Shown here: in pieces, positions 25,333 to 33,636 of the stretch
Layout of the letters: every line of letters begins with the position of its first letter
Position numbering within the stretch: position 1 is the first letter of the stretch
From: Halieaceae bacterium UBA5085
GTDB lineage: Bacteria > Pseudomonadota > Gammaproteobacteria > Pseudomonadales > Halieaceae
DNA: 64,000 bases
Reading direction: 5' to 3'
Assembly: GCA_002414665.1 (NCBI GenBank)
Contig: DIAF01000046.1
Coordinates: forward strand, 15,903 to 79,902
Made by a program: the position numbers and the translations under genes
Notes under the pieces: generated by a model
Seen by the model: only the letters and a program-made list of their open reading frames with translations
Databases searched by the model: none
Told to the model about the DNA's origin: nothing

Positions 25333-26523
25333 CTAGCGTTTGGCGCGCGGCAGGCCCAGTCCGAACTGGGCCACAAGATCGCGCTGAATTTCATTGGTGC
25401 CGCCAGCGAAGCCATACACCGGCACGGAGCGGTAAATCAGCTCAAGCTGCCCCTGCAGCAGCGCACCGGTGGAACCGCGTTTGAGGATACCGTCGGGCCC
25501 CAGCACCTCCAGCAGGCTGCGGTAACAACTGAGGAAAGTCTCGTAGCCAGACACTTTGATGGCCGAGGCATCGGCTGTCTCCAGGCTGCCATTGGCGATC
25601 GCCCAGGCCTGTTTGCGACAGGCAAGCTGCAGCACACGGAGCTGGCTGTAGACGGAGGCGAGCAGCCGCTGCACCCTGGGCTGCTCCAGCAGGGGCCGGC
25701 CGTCCGCAGCCTGCGTGGTGCGCGCGTGCTCCAGCGTCTGCTGATACAGCAAATTGGCTGTGCCGGGGTTCATCAGTGTCAGCCGTTCCCGGTTGAGCTG
25801 GCTGGTGACCACTCGCCAGCCACCGTTTTCGTCACCGATCAGGTTCTTTACCGGCACACGCACGTTGTCATACCAGGTGATATTGGTTTCTCCATCACCC
25901 ACGGTGTAGATGGGAGTAGCGGAAAAGCCCGGTGAATTGGTCGGGACCAGCAGAATGGAAATACCCTTGTGTCGCGGCAGTATTTCCGGATCTCCCGTAC
26001 GCACGGCGAGAAACACGTAATCGGCAAAATGCGCCAGCGAGGTGTAGACCTTCTGCCCGTTGATCACATACTCGTCCCCCTCGCGTACTGCGGTCGTGCG
26101 CAGTGCCGCCATATCGGTACCCGCCTGGGGCTCGGAGTATCCGATGGCGACCACAGCCTCACCCGCGAGAATGCGCGGCAGCAGGGCGTCACGAATCTCA
26201 GGATCGGCAAATTCGGCAACAGCTGGGCCAATCGATTCCGTTGTCAGGTAGGGAAAAGGGAGGCCTGCGCGCGTAACCTCTTCGATGAAAATGTACTGCT
26301 CGACAGGGCCATAACCGCGTCCGCCCCATTCTGTTGGCCAGCCCAGACCAATCCAGCCATCGGCCCCCATTTGCTGCATGGCTTTGCGCCAGAGTGGACC
26401 ACCACCCTCGGTCGCCAGTGGCTGCTGAATCTCCTCGCGCAGCGCCGGTGTCATCAGTGCCTGCATATAGGCCCTGAACTCGTCACGCAGCTCCCGCTGC
26501 GCCGGTGAAAAGTCGATGTTCAA
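25333..26523 (-). CDS. Acyl-CoA dehydrogenase, alpha-type partner
   Basis: A 396-residue acyl-CoA dehydrogenase. It has an N-terminal helical domain (FSPAQRELRDEFRAYMQ), GLGWPTEWGGRGYGP, IGYSEPQAGTDMAAL in the FAD-binding loop, YVINGQKVYTSLAHFADYVF, NLIGDENGGW, and C-terminal GFAGGTNEIQRDLVAQFGLG. It starts with TTG at 26523, supported by GGGAG seven bases upstream; no ATG is available nearby in frame. It is the first gene of the operon and pairs with the next one as a probable alpha/beta dehydrogenase. The set with enoyl-CoA hydratase, TetR and an LLM oxidoreductase suggests breakdown of a cyclic or branched compound, possibly terpenoid or steroid-like; that is inference. Confidence 0.92.
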   Translation of the reverse strand: MNIDFSPAQRELRDEFRAYMQALMTPALREEIQQPLATEGGGPLWRKAMQQMGADGWIGLGWPTEWGGRGYGPVEQYIFIEEVTRAGLPFPYLTTESIGPAVAEFADPEIRDALLPRILAGEAVVAIGYSEPQAGTDMAALRTTAVREGDEYVINGQKVYTSLAHFADYVFLAVRTGDPEILPRHKGISILLVPTNSPGFSATPIYTVGDGETNITWYDNVRVPVKNLIGDENGGWRVVTSQLNRERLTLMNPGTANLLYQQTLEHARTTQAADGRPLLEQPRVQRLLASVYSQLRVLQLACRKQAWAIANGSLETADASAIKVSGYETFLSCYRSLLEVLGPDGILKRGSTGALLQGQLELIYRSVPVYGFAGGTNEIQRDLVAQFGLGLPRAKR

Positions 26524-26549
26524 GCGGACACTCCCTGCAACCCGAATAA

Positions 26550-26564
26550 ATATATAACATATAT
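26550..26564. promoter_or_regulatory. AT-rich palindrome, candidate TetR operator/promoter
   Basis: ATATAT-AAC-ATATAT is a perfect inverted repeat with a 3-base centre, set in a wider AT-rich block (26544-26570) that stands out from the high-GC surroundings. It lies 27 bases upstream of the TTG start of the acyl-CoA dehydrogenase operon, exactly where a -10 region and repressor site would overlap. The operon's own TetR gene is the natural candidate binder. AT-rich palindromes also arise simply from promoter composition, so this is a moderate call. Confidence 0.45.
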
Positions 26565-26638
26565 TATTTTACAGGGCCGGCCACTGCAAGCGCTTCCACC
26601 ACACCAGCGCAGGCCCCGGCACAGCGCGGTGGCCCAAA

Positions 26639-27208
26639 TTACCCGTCCGCCTCTTCCCGCAGGCGTATTGGCCCCACGTTGGCCGGGAACTTGCCCGCCA
26701 TACCGGCGTAGAAATCGCGGAAATACTGCATGTCAGCTACCACGTTGCCTGTGGTCAAAAGACCGGGGCCAAACCCTCCCCGTTTGCGGGAGAAATCCAG
26801 AAAGGAGGGCACGATGGGCACGTTGGCCTGGCGAGCGATATGGTAGAAACCTGATTTCCAGTAGTCGGTGCGGTCACGCGTGCCCTCCGTCGGCACCACC
26901 AGAACAAGCTGGTCTGACTGCTCGAAGGCCGCAACCATGGACGTCACCAGATTACCGGCGCGATGCCTGACGATGGGCATGCCGCCGAGGCCGCGCATGA
27001 ACCCGCCAAAGGGCCAGGCAAAGAGGCTGTGCTTGCCCATCCAGCGCACCTTGATGTCGAAGGCGGCGGCGTACAGCAGCATCAACGGAAAGTCCCAATT
27101 GGAGGTATGGGGCGCCGCGATCAGGACATAGCGCGCATGTGCCGGGCGAGCACCCTCCAGGCTCCAACCCGCTGCGCGCAGCAGCCAGCGCGCGATTGTC
27201 TGCTTCAT
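26639..27208 (-). CDS. Lysophospholipid acyltransferase family protein (PlsC-like)
   Basis: A 189-residue acyltransferase of the PlsC/LPLAT superfamily. VLIAAPHTSNWDFPLML contains the HxxxxD catalytic box (H-T-S-N-W-D). KHSLFAWPFGGFMRGLGGMPIVRH is the substrate-binding block, and VVPTEGTRDRTDYWKSGFYHIA the EGT(R) motif. FLDFSRKRGGFGPG near the end fits the family. It is short and has at most one N-terminal hydrophobic helix (IARWLLRAAGW). It starts at the ATG at 27208; an in-frame extension to 27436 crosses the divergent promoter and is not family sequence. The acyl acceptor is unknown; glycerophospholipid or lipid A-like lipids are possible. Confidence 0.87.
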   Translation of the reverse strand: MKQTIARWLLRAAGWSLEGARPAHARYVLIAAPHTSNWDFPLMLLYAAAFDIKVRWMGKHSLFAWPFGGFMRGLGGMPIVRHRAGNLVTSMVAAFEQSDQLVLVVPTEGTRDRTDYWKSGFYHIARQANVPIVPSFLDFSRKRGGFGPGLLTTGNVVADMQYFRDFYAGMAGKFPANVGPIRLREEADG

Positions 27209-27411
27209 GTATCTGGCACTCCCAGAGCGGTTGCGGGTTGGGGCCCGGTCGATTAGCGCCACATGGCAGCAGGAGTTTTCGTGAAGGCGGAGTCTAGCAG
27301 ACTTGCGGCATTTCCGGATGTGTCGTCCAGATAGTTGGACCGCCGCGCTGGCAGCCACACCGGGAGCAGCTAGTATGTGGAGTCTGCACGGTAAAAAATA
27401 AGGAGAATACG

Positions 27412-29727
27412 ATGCAGCTACCGTTCTCAGCGCCACGCCAAAGCGGCGCTCTGCGCGCCCACTTACTCACGCTGGCGTTGCTGCTGACCGCCTGCAGCGA
27501 CGGCACCGACCATGGAAACGGAGGTGAACCTGAGCTGCTCGGCGCGTTCGCCGTCTCCGTACTGTCCAGCCCACCCGAGATGGTCAGCGGGGGAGAGGCG
27601 CGGGTCGGCATAGAAGTGCCGGCAGCGTTGCCACTGGAAAACGTGGTGGTGATGCTGGATGGAGAGGATATCACCGGGCAGTTCGAAGCACGCAGCGACG
27701 GCCACGGCCTGGAGGGCCGGGTTGTCGGCCTGATGGTGGGTGACAACGCACTGGACGTCAGCAGTAGCGCAAACAATGTCACCGCTGCCAGCATCACCCT
27801 GATCAATCATCCTGCGAGTGGGCCAATCTTCTCCGGACCGCAACAGGCACCTTTTTTCTGCGCAACCGACCGTCACCTGGCCGATCTCGAGCTGGGCCCG
27901 GTGATTGATGAAAACTGCAGCGTGGAAACAGTAGTCAGTTACAAATACCTGACCGAGGGTGGCGCCTGGATGGATTACCCGGAAAACGGCGAACGCCCCG
28001 CCGACATCGCCACAACAACCACGATTGACGACCGCGAAGTCGACTTCATCGTACGCTGGGAACGCGGCAGCCTGAACCGTTTCCTCTACTCAATCGCCAT
28101 GCTCTCGCCAGCGCCCCAAGAGGACGACGACCCCGACCTGAGCGTCTGGAACCAGCGGCTCATCTACTACTTCCAAGGGGGCGTTGCCATTGGCCACTAC
28201 CAGGGTGGCCCCAGCCGTAGCCGGGCACTGTATACGGATGGCCTGGCCGCCGGGTACGCGGTGGCCTATTCCACTGGCACTAAAACGGGTACTCACTACA
28301 ACCTCGAGCTCGGCGGCGAGACCGCCATCATGGTCAAGAGCCGTTTCGTCTCGGCCTATGGTGCACCCGAGTACACCGTTGGCGTCGGCGGCTCTGGTGG
28401 TGGCATTCAGCAGTACGTTTACGCCCAGAATCATCCCGGGCTGATTGACGCTGGCGTCCCCCAGTACTCCTATTCAGACATGGTCACGCAAACCATACAC
28501 ATCGGGGACTGCGAGCTGATTGAACGCTGGATCGATCTGCAACTGCGCGAAGATCCCGGCGGCAAGTGGGCGGATTGGAACAACCGCAGCTGGCTGATAG
28601 GCCTGAATGCAAATAACGAGGTACCTAACGACGTCGTCAGTTTCGGGCTCACACCCTGGGTCCCGCAGGGTTCCAGCGAGTGCACAGCCTCCTGGCGCGG
28701 CCTCTCGCCGCTGGCGCTGAACCCTCACTTTGGCGAGGCTCCCGGCATCACGCCAGAGCAGCAGGCCGAGGTGGAATGGACACACTTTGCTGACGTGATC
28801 AACATCTACGGTCGTGCCGAAGACGGCTTTGCCGCCACCACCTGGGACAACGTCGGCGTGCAGTACGGTCTGCAGGCACTGCTTGACGGCAACATCAGCC
28901 CTGAGGAGTTCATCGATCTGAACTGGAATATCGGCAGCTGGAAGAACGAACCGGACATGGTGCAGGAGGGCTGCCCCTTTATCATCGACCTGTGCTTTGC
29001 CCTGACCGACGACGAGCCGCTGTACCCCAACCAGATCGACCCCTGGAGTTGGCGCAATGCCACAACCGCGACGGAGGACACACCGGCGGCACGCAAGCGC
29101 GCCGACCCGGGCGCGATCCGGGCCGCATTCGATTCGGGGATGGTGCAACGGGGCGAGGCGGAAATACCTTTCATTGACCTGCGCCACTACCTGGAGGACG
29201 AGCTGGACATGCACAACACGATCCAGTCCTTCGTCACACGACAGCGCCTCCTGAATCACGATGGTGATGCTTCCAACCAGGTGATCTGGTTCATCGACCG
29301 CAATCCGGACGGCAGCGACTACGACAACACCATGCAGGCGTTTGCCGTGCTCGACGAGTGGATGGCCAACATCCACGCCAACCCGGATAGCCCGGTGGGC
29401 GCCAACCGCCCTGCTGCTGCGGTGGACAGCTGCTTTGACAGCGACGGCGAACTGATTGCCAGCGGAGAGACGGTATGGGACGGCATCCTCAATGACCGGC
29501 CCGCCGGCAGCTGCACAGAGCGCTTTCCACCCTACAGCACATCGCGCATCGTCGCCGGTGCGCCCATCACCGGTGACGTCTTCCGTTGCGCACTGCAGCC
29601 CCTTGACGACGCAATTGATGCGGGCCTGTACGGCAGCTGGGAACCGTCCGCCGAGGAGTATGCAAAGCTGCAGGCCATCTTCCCCGATGGGGTCTGCGAC
29701 TACCGCCAGCCGGGCGTCATCGACTAG
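27412..29727 (+). CDS. DUF6351-like large secreted lipoprotein, putative hydrolase
   Basis: A 771-residue exported protein: signal peptide with lipobox LLTAC (C28), an Ig-like or beta-rich N-terminal region (to about residue 140), then ASITLINHPASGPIFSG and a long domain I recognise as the DUF6351 type. Within it, YTVGVGGSGGGIQQYVYA looks like a nucleophile-elbow G-x-S-x-G, in keeping with an alpha/beta-hydrolase, and many paired cysteines suggest an extracytoplasmic, disulfide-bonded protein. A GGAGA ribosome site precedes the ATG. It is divergent from the acyltransferase gene and followed by a hairpin at 29739-29767. The function is unknown; a tannase- or esterase-like role on bulky esters is only a possibility. 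Confidence 0.75.
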   Translation: MQLPFSAPRQSGALRAHLLTLALLLTACSDGTDHGNGGEPELLGAFAVSVLSSPPEMVSGGEARVGIEVPAALPLENVVVMLDGEDITGQFEARSDGHGLEGRVVGLMVGDNALDVSSSANNVTAASITLINHPASGPIFSGPQQAPFFCATDRHLADLELGPVIDENCSVETVVSYKYLTEGGAWMDYPENGERPADIATTTTIDDREVDFIVRWERGSLNRFLYSIAMLSPAPQEDDDPDLSVWNQRLIYYFQGGVAIGHYQGGPSRSRALYTDGLAAGYAVAYSTGTKTGTHYNLELGGETAIMVKSRFVSAYGAPEYTVGVGGSGGGIQQYVYAQNHPGLIDAGVPQYSYSDMVTQTIHIGDCELIERWIDLQLREDPGGKWADWNNRSWLIGLNANNEVPNDVVSFGLTPWVPQGSSECTASWRGLSPLALNPHFGEAPGITPEQQAEVEWTHFADVINIYGRAEDGFAATTWDNVGVQYGLQALLDGNISPEEFIDLNWNIGSWKNEPDMVQEGCPFIIDLCFALTDDEPLYPNQIDPWSWRNATTATEDTPAARKRADPGAIRAAFDSGMVQRGEAEIPFIDLRHYLEDELDMHNTIQSFVTRQRLLNHDGDASNQVIWFIDRNPDGSDYDNTMQAFAVLDEWMANIHANPDSPVGANRPAAAVDSCFDSDGELIASGETVWDGILNDRPAGSCTERFPPYSTSRIVAGAPITGDVFRCALQPLDDAIDAGLYGSWEPSAEEYAKLQAIFPDGVCDYRQPGVID

Positions 29728-29738
29728 GCAACATACAA

Positions 29739-29767
29739 GCGTCGCACCGTTTCAGCGGGTGCGGCGC
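29739..29767 (+). terminator. Hairpin after the DUF6351 gene, possible terminator
   Basis: A 10-base stem (GCGTCGCACC with GGTGCGGCGC, one G-T pair) and a 9-base loop lie 11 bases after the stop codon. The following bases (TCTCTT) are only weakly T-rich, so termination would be inefficient or Rho-aided. Confidence 0.4.
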
Positions 29768-29883
29768 TCTCTTGACACCACGCGCAGTTTCGCATCCGGA
29801 CGTGCCCCTCGCCAACCGTGCGCGCGCGGACACCAACAATTGCGCTATGCTGCGCTGGCATCGCATACCGACAGGAGTCTCGC

Positions 29884-31665
29884 GTGGATCAGAACCTGCT
29901 GTACATCATCGCCGCCGTACTGGTACTGGGCGTGGGGGCCCAGTGGCTCTCCTGGCGACTGAAGCAGCCCTCTATCCTTGCCCTGCTGGTGCTGGGCATC
30001 ATCGCCGGACCCGTCACCGGACTGCTCCGACCCGATGAACAGTTCGGTGACCTGCTCTTCCCCATGGTGTCTCTCGGGGTGGCACTGGTGCTATTCGAAG
30101 GTGGCATGACGCTGAAGTTCCGAGACCTAAAGGGCCACGGACGGGTAGTCACCAACCTGGTGAGCTGGGGGGCCCTGCTTAACTGGGTGCTGATGGCGGT
30201 AGGCTGCTGGCTGCTGGCCGACTTCTCCCTGCCTGTTGCCCTGCTGTTTGCGGCGCTGGTCGTGGTCACCGGGCCGACTGTAATCAACCCGTTGTTGCGC
30301 ACCATGCGCGCCAAGCCGGAGGTCAGCCAGGTGCTGCGCTGGGAGGGCATTCTGATTGACCCTGTGGGCGCGCTGCTTGCCGTTCTGGTCTTCCAGTACA
30401 TCCTCTCAGGCGCGGATTCCTGGGCCGTGTTTGCCCAGAGCATCGGCGTCGGCCTGGTGGCAGGTGTTGTTGGCGCGCTCAGCCTGGGGTTCGTGTTGCG
30501 AAAACACTGGGTTCCGGAATACCTCATCAACGTGGTCACCCTGGCCTGGGTCATCATGATGTTCGCCGGCAGCGATTACGTCGCCCACGAATCCGGCCTG
30601 CTCACCGTTACCGTGATGGGCATCTGGCTGGGCAACATGAAAGATGTGGGCGTGAGTGAAATACTCAGTTTCAAGGAAAGCCTGTCGGTGCTGATTATCT
30701 CAGTGCTGTTCATTGTGCTGGGCGCGCGGGTTGATCCCCAGGATATTCTCGCCACCGGCTGGAACGGCGTGATCGTGCTGCTGGTGGTGCTACTGGCGCG
30801 GCCGGTCGTGGTATGGGCATCCGCCATCGGCGGCAACTACAGCTGGCGCCAGAAAGCGCTGCTGAGCTGGGTTGCACCGCGCGGTATTGTTGCCGCAGCC
30901 GTCTCCTCACTGTTTGCGCTGCGACTCGAAGGCATCGACTACCCTGGCGCCTCGGACCTGGTGGCCTACACTTTCCTGGTGATCATCGCCACCGTCGTGC
31001 TGCAGAGCCTCACCGCCGGCGCGGCGACCCGTGCACTGGGCCTCGCCGAAGCGGAGCCGAACGGCGTACTGATTGTCGGCGCGAATGCCGTGGCTCGGGC
31101 GGTCGCCCAGTCGCTGGTGCGGCAGGGTTTCCGCGTAAAACTCGCAGACACCTCCTACGAGGAAATTCGCAGCGCGCGCATGGCGGGACTGGAAACCTAT
31201 TACGGCGATCCGATTTCCTCCCACGCCGACCAGTATCTGGAACTCGTGGGCATTGGGAGACTCTTCGCCATGTCGCGGCGCGCGCGTTGGAACACGCTGG
31301 CCTGCCTGAAATACCGCAGCGAGTTCGGCCCGAAGAAGGTTTTCAGCCTGCGCAACGCGGAAGAGCGTGAAGTCAGCGAACGTGAACGGCCCGCGGACGA
31401 ATTCCGCGCACCGCGTCTCTTTGGCAGCGAAGTCACCTACCAGAAGCTGGCCAGCCTGCTGGCGCGTGGCGCGGAGATACGGGCGATCAACCTCAATGCA
31501 GAGTTTGACCTCGTGGCCTACAAAGAAAAAAACGGCACCAGCATGATCCCGCTGTTCACCCTGACAACTGACGGCAAACTGCGCGTCATCAACGACGATG
31601 CACCCGTGGAGGAGCTGGCCGAGGGCAAGCTGCTGGCGCTGGTCTGGTCTACAGAGAGCCTGTAG
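29884..31665 (+). CDS. CPA1-type Na+/H+ antiporter with C-terminal TrkA domain
   Basis: A 593-residue transporter. The first 400 residues hold about 12 membrane segments of the NhaP/KefB type, beginning NLLYIIAAVLVLGVGAQWLS. VTGPTVINPLLR and EGILIDPVGALLAV are typical of the ion-binding region. After residue 410 a cytoplasmic TrkA-N Rossmann domain begins (NGVLIVGANAVARAVAQSL), likely sensing NAD(H). A TrkA-C-like tail follows. The start is GTG at 29884, supported by AGGAG six bases upstream; an in-frame GTG at 29818 lacks a ribosome site. It exchanges Na+ (or K+) for H+ at the inner membrane. It stands alone on its strand before an SDR gene. Confidence 0.92.
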   Translation: MDQNLLYIIAAVLVLGVGAQWLSWRLKQPSILALLVLGIIAGPVTGLLRPDEQFGDLLFPMVSLGVALVLFEGGMTLKFRDLKGHGRVVTNLVSWGALLNWVLMAVGCWLLADFSLPVALLFAALVVVTGPTVINPLLRTMRAKPEVSQVLRWEGILIDPVGALLAVLVFQYILSGADSWAVFAQSIGVGLVAGVVGALSLGFVLRKHWVPEYLINVVTLAWVIMMFAGSDYVAHESGLLTVTVMGIWLGNMKDVGVSEILSFKESLSVLIISVLFIVLGARVDPQDILATGWNGVIVLLVVLLARPVVVWASAIGGNYSWRQKALLSWVAPRGIVAAAVSSLFALRLEGIDYPGASDLVAYTFLVIIATVVLQSLTAGAATRALGLAEAEPNGVLIVGANAVARAVAQSLVRQGFRVKLADTSYEEIRSARMAGLETYYGDPISSHADQYLELVGIGRLFAMSRRARWNTLACLKYRSEFGPKKVFSLRNAEEREVSERERPADEFRAPRLFGSEVTYQKLASLLARGAEIRAINLNAEFDLVAYKEKNGTSMIPLFTLTTDGKLRVINDDAPVEELAEGKLLALVWSTESL

Positions 31666-31726
31666 CCGACGTCCGAAATGACCCACCCCATACCACTATT
31701 AATGGTCAACGAGGGAAGAGCACACC

Positions 31727-32584
31727 ATGGATATCAACAACAAGCATATCGCTATCACGGGCCCCACGGCGGGCATTGGCCGCAGCGCAGCCCTCACCCT
31801 CGCCGGCAAAGGGGCCATACTCACCCTGTTGTGTCGCAATCCGGAAAAAGGTGAGGCGCTCAGCCGGGAGATCGTGGCAGCGGGCGGGGCGGAGCCCCGC
31901 GTGGTGCAGGTAGACATGGCAAGCCTGGCCAGCGTACGCGCCGCGGGCGACGCATGCCTGTCGGCGGGGCGGCCCATAGACATACTGCTCAACAACGCGG
32001 GCCTGATGAATACCAGCCGCAAGACGACGGTGGACGGCTACGAAGAGACGCTCGCGGTGAACCACTTCGCGCCCTTCCTGCTCACCGGCCTGCTGCTGCC
32101 CGCATTGATGGAAGCGCCGGGCGCACGTATCGTCAACGTCGCCTCTGCTGCGCACGCGTTCGTTCGCAGCATGCATTTCGATGACATGCAGGCGGGGAAG
32201 AATTACAAAGCGTTTCGCGAGTATGGTCGTTCCAAACTGGCGAATATTCTCTTCACCCGCACGCTGGCACAGCGTCTTGAAGCGCAGCCGATCACGGTGA
32301 ACGCCCTGCACCCCGGCGCGGTGGCCACCTCACTGGGCCAGCAGAATGACGGCTTCCTGAAGAACATTGCACCGGCGTTCATGAAGATATTCTTCCGCTC
32401 TCCGGACAAGGGTGCCGAAACCTCAGTCTATCTGTGCACCAGCGATGAGGTAGCAGACATCAGCGGTGAGTATTTCGCCAACTGCAAGCGAGTGCGCCCG
32501 CGTCCCTGGGCGAGGGACGATGCAGCCGCAGCAAAGCTGTGGGCGTACACGGAGGACTGTACAGGCTTCTCCTACCCCGTCTGA
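31727..32584 (+). CDS. SDR-family oxidoreductase (retinol-dehydrogenase-like)
   Basis: A 285-residue SDR: AITGPTAGIGRSAALTL is the dinucleotide motif, LLCRNPEKGEAL suggests NADP(H), LLNNAGLMNTSRKTT matches the NNAG block, RIVNVASAAHAF gives the serine, and YGRSKLANILF the Tyr-Lys pair. The NxxY-type spacing and LHPGAVATSLG resemble the retinol dehydrogenase/protochlorophyllide reductase-like subgroup. It lies 61 bases after the antiporter with its own GAGGGA ribosome site. The substrate is unknown. Confidence 0.9.
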   Translation: MDINNKHIAITGPTAGIGRSAALTLAGKGAILTLLCRNPEKGEALSREIVAAGGAEPRVVQVDMASLASVRAAGDACLSAGRPIDILLNNAGLMNTSRKTTVDGYEETLAVNHFAPFLLTGLLLPALMEAPGARIVNVASAAHAFVRSMHFDDMQAGKNYKAFREYGRSKLANILFTRTLAQRLEAQPITVNALHPGAVATSLGQQNDGFLKNIAPAFMKIFFRSPDKGAETSVYLCTSDEVADISGEYFANCKRVRPRPWARDDAAAAKLWAYTEDCTGFSYPV

Positions 32585-32612
32585 CCCTGGGCCCGATTGT
32601 CACATCCACTGG

Positions 32613-33527
32613 CTAGAATGTGCGCAGATAGCTCAGCGAGTAGGCACGAAAGTTCTCATCGCTGTCATTCAGGGAGCCCTGTTCATAGGCCAGCTTGAAC
32701 GCATTGCGCCGGTTGAACGGAAATACCAGGGTGAATCCCGCTTTACTGTCGCGCTGCAGGTTATTCAGGCGCCGGCCGCCCAGCGTGCTGCGCCCCCCGC
32801 GGTAGAAATTCGCATCCAGCGACACCCAGAGTCCCGGATGGATCTGGCGCACGAGATGCGTCTCGACCGAGTACAGCGCAGCCTGCTCCCGCCGCAAGCC
32901 CAGAAAATCGTCGTTGTCCTGAAACCACCAGCCGCCCGCCTCAAGCTCCCATATCCACTGGTTCCCGAGAGGCAGGATGTAACCCAGCTCGAGCTTGGTT
33001 GCCCAGCGGTTCGCACCGACATTCAGCAGCCGCTCAGGGTCGTAGCGGCCCGTCGGTGCCACAATGCGCACGCTGCCGCCAAGCAGGGGGCGGGGCGACC
33101 GCAGCATCTCGGCAAAGGCCTTGCGATCCATGGCTGGCGCACCGACAAAGTTGACCGACAGTGTTGCCGCGATATCCCCGAGGCCATCATAGTCGCGAGA
33201 CACCGTGCCCAGCCCGTCAACGTCTGCTGAGGAGCGGCCGCTGGCGTAGGGGGCATCAACAACGAAGGTCGCGGTGCGCCCCGCGAGGGCGAAAGTCTGG
33301 CGGACGCTGAGCTGTGCCGTGGTAATGGACGAGTTAAGGCCGGCAATCGGCAGCGAAGGATCGGGGATGGTGTCGCCCCGAGTATGCGCAAACCCGAGGG
33401 CACCGATCTGCGTGCCTTGCGGTGCGGGCCAGTAGGCGCGGGGAGAAAGCTCCTGCGCCAGCGGCATCGCGCTTACTGACATCAGCAGAAGCAGGGCTGC
33501 AGTGGCTTTCCCGGTTCTTCGTGCCAC
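32613..33527 (-). CDS. MetA-pathway-type outer membrane porin/transporter-like protein
   Basis: A 304-residue secreted protein with a cleavable signal (ALLLLMSVSAMPLAQE). The rest is dominated by alternating, aromatic-rich beta strands ending in the outer-membrane signature LSYLRTF. The pattern (SVRQTFALAGRTATFVVDAPY, GLGDIAATLSVNFVGAP, VRIVAPTGRYDPERL, WSLEAGGW-like aromatic strands) fits the family called putative MetA-pathway of phenol degradation, a beta-barrel of unknown cargo. The start is GTG at 33527 with GGAGG five bases upstream. It lies downstream of the FecA-like receptor on the same strand, 109 bases away, so it may share iron regulation. Confidence 0.8.
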   Translation of the reverse strand: MARRTGKATAALLLLMSVSAMPLAQELSPRAYWPAPQGTQIGALGFAHTRGDTIPDPSLPIAGLNSSITTAQLSVRQTFALAGRTATFVVDAPYASGRSSADVDGLGTVSRDYDGLGDIAATLSVNFVGAPAMDRKAFAEMLRSPRPLLGGSVRIVAPTGRYDPERLLNVGANRWATKLELGYILPLGNQWIWELEAGGWWFQDNDDFLGLRREQAALYSVETHLVRQIHPGLWVSLDANFYRGGRSTLGGRRLNNLQRDSKAGFTLVFPFNRRNAFKLAYEQGSLNDSDENFRAYSLSYLRTF

Positions 33528-33636
33528 GCCATCCTCCCCGCCGTGTCATGCCTGGCCACGCACAGCGGAAAGGTTACAACAGTGTGGGGGGCCAGTACCA
33601 CCGGGCTGCCCCGACACCCGGGGCGGGGCCTCAATG

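Noticed and set aside
28474..29376. Open frame of 300 codons antisense to the DUF6351 gene
   Set aside because: No start signal or recognisable domain; lies wholly inside a lipoprotein gene with a clear signal peptide.
29772..29777. TTGACA as a promoter for the antiporter gene
   Set aside because: No acceptable -10 at 16-18 bases; kept out of the feature list.
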